Notes: generated from the letters alone by a model not told the origin. Positions 33,705-43,334 are shown, counted from the first letter of the stretch. The stretch: 56,406 nucleotides of DNA from Syntrophobacterales bacterium (GCA_023229795.1 JALNYP010000024.1:1-56406), one strand, 5' to 3'. Program-made: numbers and translations.

Positions 33705-34373
33705 CCGCTTCAACCGACCTTTGTCCAACGACTATCAGGTTAATGCATCATGCTCGCAACCCGGCCATACCGCCTCTTAATCGATCATCTGCCGCGCGGC
33801 CCTCACGGACCGCCCCTTGCGCTCTCCTGATCATAATCGGTAATGTATGGTAAATTTTGAAAAGTTCAAGGGTGGGCAAATAACTATCTACCGACGGGAT
33901 AGCTTGCCCAGCTCTAGATTATTTTATCCATGTTGCCCCGGATCTTCCCATGGCACACCCGGAAGTGTGGCGTGGGGTCTTTAAACTCCAAGGCAGATCG
34001 TATCTGGGGTATGGGGTTAGATATCCCTAAAATGAAAGGGAAAAGTATTTCTTTCTGGGAAATTTGTGCTATCCTCCCTCCCACAAAAAAGGTACAACAT
34101 GCGCAGGTGCTGGGTATGCCTGATGTCCGGAGTTTTATCGATGCCCCGGACGTAAGCCCGCAACGCGGCTGGCGGCCCGGCTCGAGAAGCCGATCACCAC
34201 AAAGGACTCCTGATTACCTCCCTGGTGTTGAAAGTTTCGACGTTCGGGGACCTGCTTGCCTTTGAGGGTAAGTAGCCATTCGGTCAGGCGCTGCTTGTGG
34301 ACTGTGGCTGGTGTTCTGCAATGTCGGCGTCGGGCCGGGGGATTTCACTTTAGTCTCTATGGAGAACAACCAC
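33705..34373. other. 669-base gap upstream of mla operon
   Basis: A 111-residue plus-strand reading frame exists at 33930-34265 but has no ribosome site, low-complexity Arg/Ser content and no family. I do not call it a gene. There may be a promoter for mlaE here, but none stands out. Confidence 0.45.
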
Positions 34374-35507
34374 ATGACGGCCCGTGGTGAAATGATCATG
34401 GAGCAACCATCAGCAGACACGTTGAAGCTGATTCTTTCCGGACACTGGAATCTGGGCGGGGAACATCCTGGGGCCGATAAGGTTCAGCAAACGCTCCAAG
34501 ACAGGCCGGGGGTCCGTAACCTTGTCTTCGACACCCTGAATCTGGCCCATTGGGACACCGGGCTGCTAACCTTCCTGGTGAATGTGGGTAATTTCTGCTC
34601 CCGGCAAAATATCAACCTCAACCGCGACGGACTGCCCCCGGGAGCGCAGAGACTCTTGGCCTTGGCTTCGGCGGTACCGGAAAAGAAAGATGCCCGCCAG
34701 GCCGAGGGGCGGGTGGCGTTTCTCGCCTCTTTGGGCAACCAAACCGTCGAACTCTTCCGATCTGCCGGTGAAATGCTGGCCTTCCTCGGGGATACGGTCA
34801 TTGCTGTTTTAAGGCTGTTGCGCGGTAAGGCCCAGTACCGCCCCGCCGATCTGGGCTTAATCATGCAGGCCGTCAGCGCCCAGGCGTTGCCCATCGTCTC
34901 CCTCATTTGCTTTTTAGTAGGGTTGATCCTGGCGTTTATCGGCGCTATCCAATTGAAGCTCTTCGGGGCCCAAATTTATGTGGCCGATTTGGTGGGGATT
35001 GCCATGGTGCGCCTGATGGCGGCAATTATGACCGGCATCGTCATGGCCGGCCGCACCGGGGGTGCCTTTGCCGCTCAGTTGGGGACCATGCAGGTGAACC
35101 AGGAGATCGATGCCCTGAGAACCCTGGGCATATCGCCCATGGAGTTTCTGGTGCTGCCGCGCATGTTGGCCCTGGCGCTGATGATGCCCCTGCTGTGTAT
35201 TTACGCCAATATCATGGGCATACTGGGGGGCATGGTGGTGGGGATATCGATGCTCAATATCAGCGCCATAGAATACTACAACGAGACGGCCAAGGCGGTC
35301 GGTCTCTGGAACCTGGGCATCGGCCTGTTTTCCGGCTTCGTGTTCGGCGTGATCGTGGCGCTGGCCGGCTGCATGCGGGGCATGCAGTGCGGCCGCAGCG
35401 CCTCGGCGGTGGGTGATGCGGCTACTTCCGCGGTGGTCACCGCCATTGTCGGAATCATCCTCTCCACTGCGGTGATCACCATTTTGTGCAATTTTCTGGG
35501 AATATAA
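34374..35507 (+). CDS. mlaE: MlaE-type ABC permease with N-terminal STAS-like domain
   Basis: A 377-residue protein from ATG at 34374 behind GGAG. Residues 1-110 look like a STAS domain (LILSGHWNLGG, VRNLVFDTLNLAHWDTGLLT), as in MlaB. The rest is the MlaE permease with about five helices, TGIVMAGRTGGAFAAQLGTM, ALRTLGISPMEFLVLPRML and GCMRGMQCGRSASAVGDAAT. It moves phospholipids between membranes with MlaF and MlaD. Fusion of the STAS partner to the permease removes the need for a separate mlaB. Confidence 0.9.
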   Translation: MTARGEMIMEQPSADTLKLILSGHWNLGGEHPGADKVQQTLQDRPGVRNLVFDTLNLAHWDTGLLTFLVNVGNFCSRQNINLNRDGLPPGAQRLLALASAVPEKKDARQAEGRVAFLASLGNQTVELFRSAGEMLAFLGDTVIAVLRLLRGKAQYRPADLGLIMQAVSAQALPIVSLICFLVGLILAFIGAIQLKLFGAQIYVADLVGIAMVRLMAAIMTGIVMAGRTGGAFAAQLGTMQVNQEIDALRTLGISPMEFLVLPRMLALALMMPLLCIYANIMGILGGMVVGISMLNISAIEYYNETAKAVGLWNLGIGLFSGFVFGVIVALAGCMRGMQCGRSASAVGDAATSAVVTAIVGIILSTAVITILCNFLGI

Positions 35508-35562
35508 TCGCTTACCACTGAGCGGGAGTGCTACCAGTACCGCTTTTCAGGATAGAGTGAAC

Positions 35563-36321
35563 ATGACGGAAAAAGAACCCCACATCACGGTGCGCGATCT
35601 CACCATGGCTTATGGCGACTTTGTCCTGATGCGGGACCTGACCTTTACCATTAACCGGGGGGACATCTTCATTATCATGGGCGGCAGCGGCTGCGGCAAG
35701 AGCACCATGATGACCATTTTAGTCGGTTTGAAGGCCCCGGCCAAGGGTAAGGTCTTGTATGGGAATGTCGATTTCTGGGGAGGCGATCAACAGACCCGCG
35801 ACCGGATTATTCGCCGGGCCGGGGTAATGTACCAGAGCGGGGCGCTCTGGAGCTCCATGACCCTGGCCGAAAATATCGCCCTGCCTCTGGAGCTCTATAC
35901 GGATTTGAGCCCGGTCCAGATTCGCGAAGTTGTCAATCTGAAACTGGCGTTGGTGGGGATGGCCGGATTCGAAGAGTTTTATCCCTCTGAGATCAGCGGC
36001 GGGATGCAAAAACGGGCCGGTATAGCCCGGGCCATGGCCCTCGACCCGGAAGTCCTGTTTTTCGATGAGCCTTCCGCCGGGCTGGACCCGGTGAGCGCCC
36101 GCCGCCTGGATGACCTGATCCTGGAACTGCGTGAGAGCCTGGGCACCACCATGGTGGTGGTGACCCATGAGTTGGCCAGCATCTTTGCGATTGGCAACAA
36201 TTCCGTATTTCTGGATGTATCTAAACGAACCATGACGGCCACGGGCAACCCTAGCCAGCTCTTAGCCGAAACCCGCGATCCCAATTTACGTCTGTTTTTA
36301 ACCCGTGGCGAGAAATCTTAA
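35563..36321 (+). CDS. mlaF: MlaF-type ABC transporter ATPase
   Basis: A 252-residue ATPase from ATG at 35563. Walker A is GGSGCGKST, Q-loop VMYQSGALWSSMTL, signature EISGGMQKRAGIARAMA (SGGM variant of LSGGQ seen in MlaF), Walker B VLFFDEPSAGLD and switch His in VTHELAS. The gene lies between mlaE and mlaD, the standard order. It drives lipid transport across the envelope. Confidence 0.93.
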   Translation: MTEKEPHITVRDLTMAYGDFVLMRDLTFTINRGDIFIIMGGSGCGKSTMMTILVGLKAPAKGKVLYGNVDFWGGDQQTRDRIIRRAGVMYQSGALWSSMTLAENIALPLELYTDLSPVQIREVVNLKLALVGMAGFEEFYPSEISGGMQKRAGIARAMALDPEVLFFDEPSAGLDPVSARRLDDLILELRESLGTTMVVVTHELASIFAIGNNSVFLDVSKRTMTATGNPSQLLAETRDPNLRLFLTRGEKS

Positions 36322-36339
36322 CCGATAGGATGGGCCCAG

Positions 36340-37290
36340 ATGGCTAAACAAGCAAACAGGATGATGATCGGCGGTTTCGTAGTCTTCGCTGTGACCATTA
36401 TGGCCGCCAGCCTGGTCGTATTCGGTTCGGGCAAATTCTTCCAGATAACCAACAAATACATTTTGTACTTCAATGAACCCATCAATGGGTTGAGTGTGGG
36501 CGCACCGGTGCTGTTCCAGGGCGTTCCGATCGGTCAAGTGACCGATATTACTCTTCAAGCCGACCTGGCTACGATGAAGACCCAAATCCCCGTTCTCATC
36601 GAAATCTATCCGGACCGCTGGAAGGTGCGAGGCGGAAAGAGAGATTACCGGGCAGTTGCGGAAAAGCTGATCGAAAAGGGCCTTAGGGCCCAGTTGATTA
36701 CGCAGAGTTTTATTACCGGCCAGCTCATGATCCAGCTTGATTTTCTTCCCGAGGCAGGTCTCTGCTATGCTCCAGCCAAAATGGATGAAGAATATAAAGA
36801 CTATGTCGTGGTTCCCACCTGTGCGTCCACCGCCGAAAAACTGGCCAATGCCCTGCAGAAGCTGGATCTCGCCAAGCTGGAAAGGCACTTGGAATCGGCC
36901 ATGGACGGTATCGCTAAACTCGTCAACGACCCTGACCTGGCGGCCAGCATTCGGGGTCTGAAAGATACTCTTCAGGACGCTCGCAAGCTTGTCACCAAGG
37001 TGGACCGTCAAGTGGATCCGCTCTCGAGAAACTTGAACAAAACCCTCACAGATTTCGGCAAGCTGGCGGTTAAAGTTGATGACAAAGTGGGCGGGGTGGC
37101 GACCGGTTTTGATAAAACCATGGCCAAGGCCAGCAATCTCCTTTCCGAAGACTCACCGCTGATTGTGGATTTGGAGAACACGCTGCAGGAAATTTCCGCT
37201 ATGAGCAGGTCAATTCGGCAGTTGACCAACTATCTCGATCAGCATCCCGAGGCCCTGATCCGCGGCAAAGGGAAACCTGGAGGAAAATAA
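36340..37290 (+). CDS. mlaD: MlaD-type MCE-domain protein
   Basis: A 316-residue protein with one N-terminal transmembrane helix (MIGGFVVFAVTIMAASLVVFG). The MCE domain has the pattern YILYFNEPINGLSVGAPVLF then QGVPIGQVTDI. A long helical C-terminal half (HLESAMDGIAKLV, TLTDFGKLAVKVDDKVGG, SAMSRSIRQLTNYLDQHP) is typical of PqiB/YebT-like MCE proteins that can form needles. It overlaps neither neighbour but lies two bases before the lipoprotein. Confidence 0.9.
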   Translation: MAKQANRMMIGGFVVFAVTIMAASLVVFGSGKFFQITNKYILYFNEPINGLSVGAPVLFQGVPIGQVTDITLQADLATMKTQIPVLIEIYPDRWKVRGGKRDYRAVAEKLIEKGLRAQLITQSFITGQLMIQLDFLPEAGLCYAPAKMDEEYKDYVVVPTCASTAEKLANALQKLDLAKLERHLESAMDGIAKLVNDPDLAASIRGLKDTLQDARKLVTKVDRQVDPLSRNLNKTLTDFGKLAVKVDDKVGGVATGFDKTMAKASNLLSEDSPLIVDLENTLQEISAMSRSIRQLTNYLDQHPEALIRGKGKPGGK

Positions 37291-37291
37291 C

Positions 37292-37906
37292 ATGAGAGTA
37301 GCGCCATTTTCTCGCGGCTTAGCGGTCATCCTGGCCATCGCGGCCATCTTTTTAGGCGGCTGCCGGAGTCAATCGCCGCGGTTTTACACTCTGAGCTCGA
37401 TACCGGAAGACCAGGTGATCTCCAAGAGGCAGAGCCCGGCCCGGAACGCGGTTATCGGCATCGGCCCCGTCAAGCTGGCCGATTACCTTGACCAGTCGAT
37501 GCTTATCACCCGCACCAACGACAATCAGGCGGCAAAAGCCCAGTTCGATCGCTGGGTCGGCTCCTTCAAGGATAACTTCATTAATGTCCTGGCCGACAAT
37601 ATCGGCACTCTCCTGTCCACCGACCGGATTTATCTTTATCCCTGGCGCCAATCCGTGCCCATCGACTACCAGGTTACCGTGGATGTGGTTCGCTGTGATG
37701 GCCGGTTGGGCGACGCCGCCTGGCTGGAGGCGCGTTGGAGCGTCGTCCAGGGTCCCGAGAAAAAGTTGCTCAAAATTCATCGGTCTAATCTGCGCGAGCC
37801 GGTGACGGGCCCTGATTATCCCGCCTTGGTCGCGGCCCAGAGCCGGGCGCTGGCCGAACTCAGCCGGGAGATTGCCGCGGCGATTCAAGGAGCCGGGAAG
37901 AAATAA
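37292..37906 (+). CDS. outer-membrane lipoprotein of the MCE transporter (PqiC/ABC_trans_aux-like)
   Basis: A 204-residue lipoprotein. Signal and lipobox LGGC (Cys about 24) are clear. The mature domain has FYTLSSIPED, IGIGPVKLADYLDQSMLITR, FDRWVGSFKDNFINVLADNI and the final AQSRALAELSREIAAAI, the pattern of the ABC-type transport auxiliary lipoprotein family. It probably docks the MCE tube to the outer membrane. It follows mlaD by one base. Confidence 0.85.
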   Translation: MRVAPFSRGLAVILAIAAIFLGGCRSQSPRFYTLSSIPEDQVISKRQSPARNAVIGIGPVKLADYLDQSMLITRTNDNQAAKAQFDRWVGSFKDNFINVLADNIGTLLSTDRIYLYPWRQSVPIDYQVTVDVVRCDGRLGDAAWLEARWSVVQGPEKKLLKIHRSNLREPVTGPDYPALVAAQSRALAELSREIAAAIQGAGKK

Positions 37907-38036
37907 AGCGGCCCCCCGGCGCCCGGCCGGGCTCACCGCCATATCGGCAAGCTTGCGCCCCGCCGGCCGGTCCGAGTTGTTCGGGAGTGGATTCCCGCCG
38001 GGATAGCAGTATGAACCAGCAGCCTGACTGCGCCTG

Positions 38037-38065
38037 TTGCCTGGCCAAGGTCGGCAAGCTATAAT
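38037..38065 (+). promoter_or_regulatory. sigma-70-type promoter candidate for AT-rich membrane gene
   Basis: TTGCCT, a 17-base spacer and TATAAT, about 92 bases upstream of the ATG at 38158. Confidence 0.5.
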
Positions 38066-38157
38066 GCAGATGTGGTCACATGTTCAGAATTTGAGAAAAA
38101 TTAGAAAATTGTGCATCATGCCGCCGACGAGAGCAAAAAAAGGAGTGAGCCAAAAGG

Positions 38158-40047
38158 ATGAGGCTGACTTTTAAAGTTTATATAGTTAGGATGTTAATCA
38201 TAGCTTACCTTGTATTTGCTGCTTTTATTGGGTTTATGGTAAGCTATGTTTTAATTAGCCTCCAATCGCTTCCTCCCAAAGATGCTTTGTTTCGCATTAC
38301 TAATTATCTAACCACTGGGCTCGTATTAATTCTTAGTATCGCATGCACAGTGGCTATAGTATATTTAGCTTATATGTCAATTAAATATTTTAATCGGATA
38401 CATATTGATAAGTCTTTTTTGAAAACTTCATTGACACTTCAATTTATAAAGCATGACTATAATAAACAGCCGTTAAAATACATTCTTATCGCTAGTATAG
38501 TGTTGATTACAGCTATTAAATTAAATTTAATCGGCACTGGTTTCTTAGCTTTTAATGATGAAGTTCGTTATTGCCAGTCAGGAAAGGCCTTTCAAGACAT
38601 TTTAGGATTAAAAATACATGATGCAATTCGAGCAATTTATTTTACACAAGGCAGGCCGGCAGATGGATTGCTGAATGTGATTCCGATTGGTTTACAGTAT
38701 GTTACTGCACACTTATTTAATCTAAACTATTTTGAAAGTAATAATTCATATATGGTGTTTATTATTAATTTTATCATTTATTGCTGTATTCTTGTAATTC
38801 ATTATAAATTTTCTAAATTATTATTAAAGGAAAGCTACTTGGCTTTAATTAGTGTTGTGTTGTTTAGTACATTAACAAACTCTTACCTATATCTTAGACA
38901 TGCATTGCCGTATGATAAAAGTCTATTGATTTTTTATTTGGTGATATATAAAACTGCAATATATACGGAAGAAAATAGTTTATCGTTTGAGAAATCGTTA
39001 CTTATTGGAATGTGTTCATTTTTTGGATTTCTAGTCTATCCAGGCTATTTCCCATTATTTATTGTTGGTTTATTTATATTGTTATTTAATAATGTTTCTA
39101 AAAGAGATTTTTTAAAAAGGATTGCTTATTCTGGTTATTATATTTTAGGAAGTATTCTCTGCTTATATATTTTTGAAAAAATATCCAGACTTGTAGGTAC
39201 GTCATATATATTGGATGCAATAGGTTTATCGGGCACAATAACACAAGGTTCATTCGAAGAATCATTCTCTTATATATTTAAATATCTTATTCAAGTTGAG
39301 GGATTAACTGGTATTATATTAATAATAACCTTGCCTATATTTTTCCTTATGATGCTTTATAAACTAATTAATCAATCTTACAAAGAATATTCCCTCATGA
39401 TGCTGTTGAGTATTGCAATTACAGGAAATTATTTGGTTTATGCAAGTACAGGATATTTTTTACACAAAGTGGTTCTCTATGGTAGATTGTTGCATCAGTA
39501 TTTTCCATTTATCTGTATCTTTTCTGTTTATTCAATAAATGAATTGTTAATCAAAATAACCAAAAAGAATAAATTAATATTGTACTTCATATCACTTATA
39601 TTCATTTTAAACTTCGGGTTTAATTTTATAAATTATAATTCATATGCCTACCCTAGGGATATTCTTTGGCAATTAATTAAAGCGCAAAATTCAAATGCCT
39701 TGGAACAAAATTTTAACTATGAAAATCATTGGCCTGTGATGCCACAAGGGAAAATATTGATATATTCTGATCTCCAGGGAAAACCGATTAATTCATATTA
39801 TAATATTATATTGAATGATCATAATTATACTGATTGTAGATTATATCTTATTAATGACTCAGATAAGGATTATATTTTTAATCCAAATGATAATTACCAT
39901 TTATTGGAGTCAAAACTTTCTTTTATAAATTTTAAGGCCTACCAATATGACTCAGGTGCTAACATGATTGAAAGAAATATTATTGGTAAAAGAAAAGTGC
40001 AAATAGAAATATATTCAAAATTAAATAACAAACTAAGATTAAAATGA
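38158..40047 (+). CDS. AT-rich polytopic membrane protein, possible GT-C type glycosyltransferase
   Basis: A 629-residue protein with about 12 hydrophobic helices and a C-terminal soluble tail of about 120 residues. After the third helix an acidic motif appears (LAFNDEVRYCQSG), as in the first outer loop of GT-C glycosyltransferases, where an Asp/Glu helps catalysis. No known family is recognised. Base use is strongly AT-rich, unlike everything around it, with many rare codons for a GC-rich host, so it was probably acquired recently. The AAAGG ribosome site lies directly before ATG. Confidence 0.55.
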   Translation: MRLTFKVYIVRMLIIAYLVFAAFIGFMVSYVLISLQSLPPKDALFRITNYLTTGLVLILSIACTVAIVYLAYMSIKYFNRIHIDKSFLKTSLTLQFIKHDYNKQPLKYILIASIVLITAIKLNLIGTGFLAFNDEVRYCQSGKAFQDILGLKIHDAIRAIYFTQGRPADGLLNVIPIGLQYVTAHLFNLNYFESNNSYMVFIINFIIYCCILVIHYKFSKLLLKESYLALISVVLFSTLTNSYLYLRHALPYDKSLLIFYLVIYKTAIYTEENSLSFEKSLLIGMCSFFGFLVYPGYFPLFIVGLFILLFNNVSKRDFLKRIAYSGYYILGSILCLYIFEKISRLVGTSYILDAIGLSGTITQGSFEESFSYIFKYLIQVEGLTGIILIITLPIFFLMMLYKLINQSYKEYSLMMLLSIAITGNYLVYASTGYFLHKVVLYGRLLHQYFPFICIFSVYSINELLIKITKKNKLILYFISLIFILNFGFNFINYNSYAYPRDILWQLIKAQNSNALEQNFNYENHWPVMPQGKILIYSDLQGKPINSYYNIILNDHNYTDCRLYLINDSDKDYIFNPNDNYHLLESKLSFINFKAYQYDSGANMIERNIIGKRKVQIEIYSKLNNKLRLK

Positions 40048-40410
40048 TATAGATTACCACACTGCTGTCCGGTAGAAATAACTTTAGATAGCAAGTAATA
40101 CAGATCCAAAGCAGCTAATCAATGCTATAATAATTGGTTTGGCGAAAATCTAAACATTGGAAGGACTCGCTCACCCGATAACCGACAACCTTTGCTATTC
40201 AAATGATGTGCCGGACAGCACTGGGCTTATCAATAGAATATAATATCCATTATGAATAAGAGCTCTTAGCATCCGGCCTTGAGCATTATTCCAAATATAG
40301 ACTTGGGCCGGGTTCAATCCGGCCTGCCGGTCCCGGCTGGCTTCTCCAAGGAATTTTATTCATCTCCCTTGGGACTAGCTTGCCAGAAACCGCCGGGAGT
40401 AGGGGGCTCT
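40048..40410. other. 363-base gap after AT-rich gene
   Basis: The left part keeps the AT-rich composition of the foreign gene. The right part holds a partial duplicate of the 3' end of the dikinase-like gene (40271-40351). No other gene is visible. Confidence 0.5.
40271..40351. repeat. partial duplicate of dikinase gene end
   Basis: It aligns with 40691-40770 at a constant offset of 420 bases, with about 10 mismatches over 80 bases. The duplicated piece covers the last codons of the dikinase-like gene (reading LEKPAGTGRPD here against LEKLAVTGRPD in the gene) and the 40 bases beyond it. Confidence 0.75.
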
Positions 40411-40572
40411 ATGGTAAAAAATAGGGTAATGACCATCACGGAAAGTGAATTTATCCGGATGAAGGGCGCCGTCATGGATAAGGATGGCCCAGAGGCGCTG
40501 GAACTGCTTAAAGAGTTGGTCAAGCGTCTGGAACAACAGGAGAACCTTGGTTTGAAATCCCATTTGGGGTAG
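40411..40572 (+). CDS. small hypothetical protein between duplicates
   Basis: A 53-residue protein from ATG at 40411 (MVKNRVMTITESEFIRM) with AGGGGG upstream. It is charged and helical (PEALELLKELVKRLEQQENL), as in small antitoxin or regulatory proteins. A longer frame reaching back to 40279 runs through the duplicated gene end and is unlikely to be its true start. No family is recognised. Confidence 0.5.
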   Translation: MVKNRVMTITESEFIRMKGAVMDKDGPEALELLKELVKRLEQQENLGLKSHLG

Positions 40573-40670
40573 GAGATTTTCAGGATCTTTGCCGTGGCGT
40601 CACCCTTTGTGATTCCGAGATGGGTTAATCGAGTTTAAGCCGCAGTTCCCGCCAATAAAGGAGGGAGGTA

Positions 40671-40770
40671 AGAGCAGGAAAGCAGAGCGCATCCCACCTT
40701 GAGCATTATTCCAAATAGAGACTCGTGCCCGGTTCAATCCGGCCTGCCGGTCACGGCCAGCTTCTCCAGG
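40671..40770. repeat. intergenic repeat family C plus dikinase gene 3' end
   Basis: The left 30 bases (40671-40700) match 48301-48330 (core GGAAAGCNCAGCGCATCCC). The right part (40691-40770) is the parent copy of the 40271-40351 duplicate, running into the end of the dikinase-like coding region. Confidence 0.6.
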
Positions 40771-43334
40771 TCGCGGCTGAATTTTTCGGCGTAATACTGC
40801 ACGTCCGCCTCATTGAGCATGATCATGTCCAGTTGCCGGGTGTGGATGGTGAGGTAGCCCAGGAGGCGCAGCCGGGACAGCATGTAGTCCTTGGCCTCCC
40901 CCTCCAGGCGGGCGAACAGGGCGTCTTCCTTTACGTCCACCTTGAAGTGGTATCTCTCCAGGATCTCCCCCACGAATTTCGTCCGCCTGATCCGCCGGGG
41001 ATAGTCCGCGGCCCCGCCCTTGAACGTGAACCTGAGGTAATTCTCGAAGGCCTGGTCCCCCACCAGGGCCTCCACCGTGGAAAAGTGAAACCCCAGGCGG
41101 GAGGTCAGGTTGCAGAAATCCCGGGCGATCATGAAGTAGTTCTGGTTGCCGAAGATGGTGCCCCCCGCCGCGGCCAGGTTGGGGTCCGTGGCCGCGCCCA
41201 TGACGATGGACATGAAGCCCAGGGTATCCACCGGCGGCGGACCTTCCCAGGGCACCGCAGTGATGCCGTCCCACAGGGCCAGCATGGGCGCCGACGCGAT
41301 ATTGCCCAGTTCCACTTCCCCGCCCGCCACCTCTTCCTTGAACCCGTCTTCCAGGTTCAGCACCCACCACTCCAGGGGCACCGGCGTCACCAGCTTCTTG
41401 ATGAAATACCGGGAGAAGGCCTGTTTCTTGTCAAAGGCGAACATCTCCTTGACCGCCACCTCATGGGCGAACCGGGTGATATCGTGCAGGGTGCGGCAGC
41501 CCTTGGGCGCGAAGTCCGGCGCCTCGGGGTTGGTAAGATACAGTGGCGTAATCAAGGCCATGACCTCTTTCAGCATCTCCCCCACCGGCGTGCCCGCCAT
41601 GAGACCGTCTTTGGGGACGGCCAGGGCCAAAAGTTCCTCCACCCTTCCTTCGTACACGGCCAGGCCATCTGCGTCCACCGTCACCACCTGGCCGGGCGTC
41701 AACTTCGCCGTCGCCTCTCCGGTATTGAACAGCGCCGGGATGCCGAACTCCCGGGCCACGTTGGCCAGATGGCCGGTAATGCCGCCCCGGTCGGTGATCA
41801 CCGCCGCGGCCCGGCTCAAGAGCGGCGCCCAACTGGGATGCGGAAACGCCGTGACCAGCACCGCGCCCTCCGGGAATTGCAGCAGGTCCAGGTTGTTAGC
41901 CACCAGGTAAACCGGCCCCGCGGCCACCCCGGAGCCGGCCAGTTCGCCGCCCCGCAGCAGCACCGGACGCTCACTGGCCGGGACCTCGGGGCTCGCATTT
42001 TTGGGGGCCGCCATCTGCTTCAGAGGCCGGCTTTGCAGAATAAAGATGCGCCCCTCCCCATCGATGCACCACTCGACGTCCTGGGGCGCCTGAAAATGAG
42101 CCTCCAGGGCCAGGGCTATCCGGGCCAGATGCCGCGCCTGATCGTCCGTCAGGGCCGGCTCCGCGGCCTGCCCGTCGCTGGTCAGGCGCACCCCTTCCTC
42201 CGGCAGGCACACGACCTTCTGCTGCTTATCCCTGATCTCTCTCCGGATAAGTTCCAGGGGCTCCAGCCGGGAGATGACCCACAAATCCGGCGTCACCGTC
42301 CCGTCCACCACGGCTTTGGCCAGCCCGTGCACCGCGTTGAGAAAAATGGCGTCGCGGCGAATGTCGGTGGGGTCCCGGGAATACATCACCCCCCCGCAGA
42401 CCGAATCCACCATGGCCATGCACCCGACGCACATGGCCACGTCTTCATCCCTAAGGCCCTTGTGCAGGCGGTAGGTCAGGGCGGTGAGGGCATACTTGCT
42501 GGCCAGGACCTCTTTATACACGCTGGAGAGGTTTTCCCGGCTGACGTTGAGTTCCGAATGGTATTGCCCCGCAAAGGAGGTGTCCGCGGCGTCCTCACCG
42601 ATGGCGCTGGAGCGCAGCGCCACCTTCACCGGCCCGCCGGCCGCGGCCTCCAAATCCGCGTAGGCCCGGGAGAGGGCTTCAGCCAACTCCGGCGGCAGGT
42701 CCGCCCCGATAATCAGCATCTGGATTTCCGAGCTCCTCCGGTAGAGGTCCGAGAGGTCCTCTTCTGCCATGGATTGGAGGCGCCGGTTAATCTCATCGTG
42801 CAACTGGTTATGGGCCATGAACCGTTCATAGGCCGCCGCAGTGATGGCAAATCCCGGGGGCACCGCGATCTCCGGCAACCCGCCGGTGATCTCTCCCAGA
42901 TTGGCCATTTTGCTGCCCACCCCGTCCGCCATCTCCTGGCGCACCGCGGCCAGGGGCAGCACCAGCTCTGATATGGCCGGCGTCTGCCGCGTTTTCAGGG
43001 TGGCATCAATCTTTCTTTCAATCCCCGAGAACACGCTCTCCAAGGCCTGATACTTGTTGCCGGTCAATTCGTTCAAGTACTTGATAATATTATAAACGTT
43101 GACGCACGCGGCCGTAGCGTGCGACCGGATAAACGTCATGCCGAAGCTGGGTTTGCCCCGCAACGCGGCTTCCATATCGGTCATGAGCTGTAAGGCGGTG
43201 TTGTTGGCGGCTAACAGGAGTTTGAAGGCGTGATAGCGGGATCTGAACGCGGCCCTAAGTTCTTCCATGGACAGAGCCGGTTCGGGCTCGCCTCCGGCGA
43301 ACAAATTCCTCAGTCGTTGGAGCAGGTTGGCCAT
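40734..43334 (-). CDS. PEP-synthase-like dikinase protein with unusual C-terminal domain (paralog 1)
   Basis: An 866-residue protein from ATG at 43334 (MANLLQRLRNLFAG). Residues 1-140 are helical and not part of known dikinases. The ATP-grasp region follows with SKMANLGEI, VPPGFAIT, LRSSAIGEDAADTSFAGQYH and QDVEWCIDGEGRIFILQSRP. The swivelling domain has the phosphohistidine in TDRGGITGHLANVAREFGIP (His 522). The last 320 residues lack the usual PEP/pyruvate barrel motifs. It is the last gene of a sigma-54-type operon after a receiver protein and two small genes. I infer a phosphotransferase with unknown acceptor, and not ordinary PEP synthase. Confidence 0.8.
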   Translation of the reverse strand: MANLLQRLRNLFAGGEPEPALSMEELRAAFRSRYHAFKLLLAANNTALQLMTDMEAALRGKPSFGMTFIRSHATAACVNVYNIIKYLNELTGNKYQALESVFSGIERKIDATLKTRQTPAISELVLPLAAVRQEMADGVGSKMANLGEITGGLPEIAVPPGFAITAAAYERFMAHNQLHDEINRRLQSMAEEDLSDLYRRSSEIQMLIIGADLPPELAEALSRAYADLEAAAGGPVKVALRSSAIGEDAADTSFAGQYHSELNVSRENLSSVYKEVLASKYALTALTYRLHKGLRDEDVAMCVGCMAMVDSVCGGVMYSRDPTDIRRDAIFLNAVHGLAKAVVDGTVTPDLWVISRLEPLELIRREIRDKQQKVVCLPEEGVRLTSDGQAAEPALTDDQARHLARIALALEAHFQAPQDVEWCIDGEGRIFILQSRPLKQMAAPKNASPEVPASERPVLLRGGELAGSGVAAGPVYLVANNLDLLQFPEGAVLVTAFPHPSWAPLLSRAAAVITDRGGITGHLANVAREFGIPALFNTGEATAKLTPGQVVTVDADGLAVYEGRVEELLALAVPKDGLMAGTPVGEMLKEVMALITPLYLTNPEAPDFAPKGCRTLHDITRFAHEVAVKEMFAFDKKQAFSRYFIKKLVTPVPLEWWVLNLEDGFKEEVAGGEVELGNIASAPMLALWDGITAVPWEGPPPVDTLGFMSIVMGAATDPNLAAAGGTIFGNQNYFMIARDFCNLTSRLGFHFSTVEALVGDQAFENYLRFTFKGGAADYPRRIRRTKFVGEILERYHFKVDVKEDALFARLEGEAKDYMLSRLRLLGYLTIHTRQLDMIMLNEADVQYYAEKFSRDLEKLAVTGRPD

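Noticed and set aside
33930..34265. 111-residue plus-strand reading frame
   Set aside because: No ribosome site, Arg/Ser/Pro-rich end and no recognisable pattern; it lies in a gap and is probably chance.
40725..42971. 748-residue plus-strand reading frame opposite dikinase paralog 1
   Set aside because: An antisense shadow, Gly/His/Arg-rich with no domain pattern; the minus strand holds conserved dikinase motifs.
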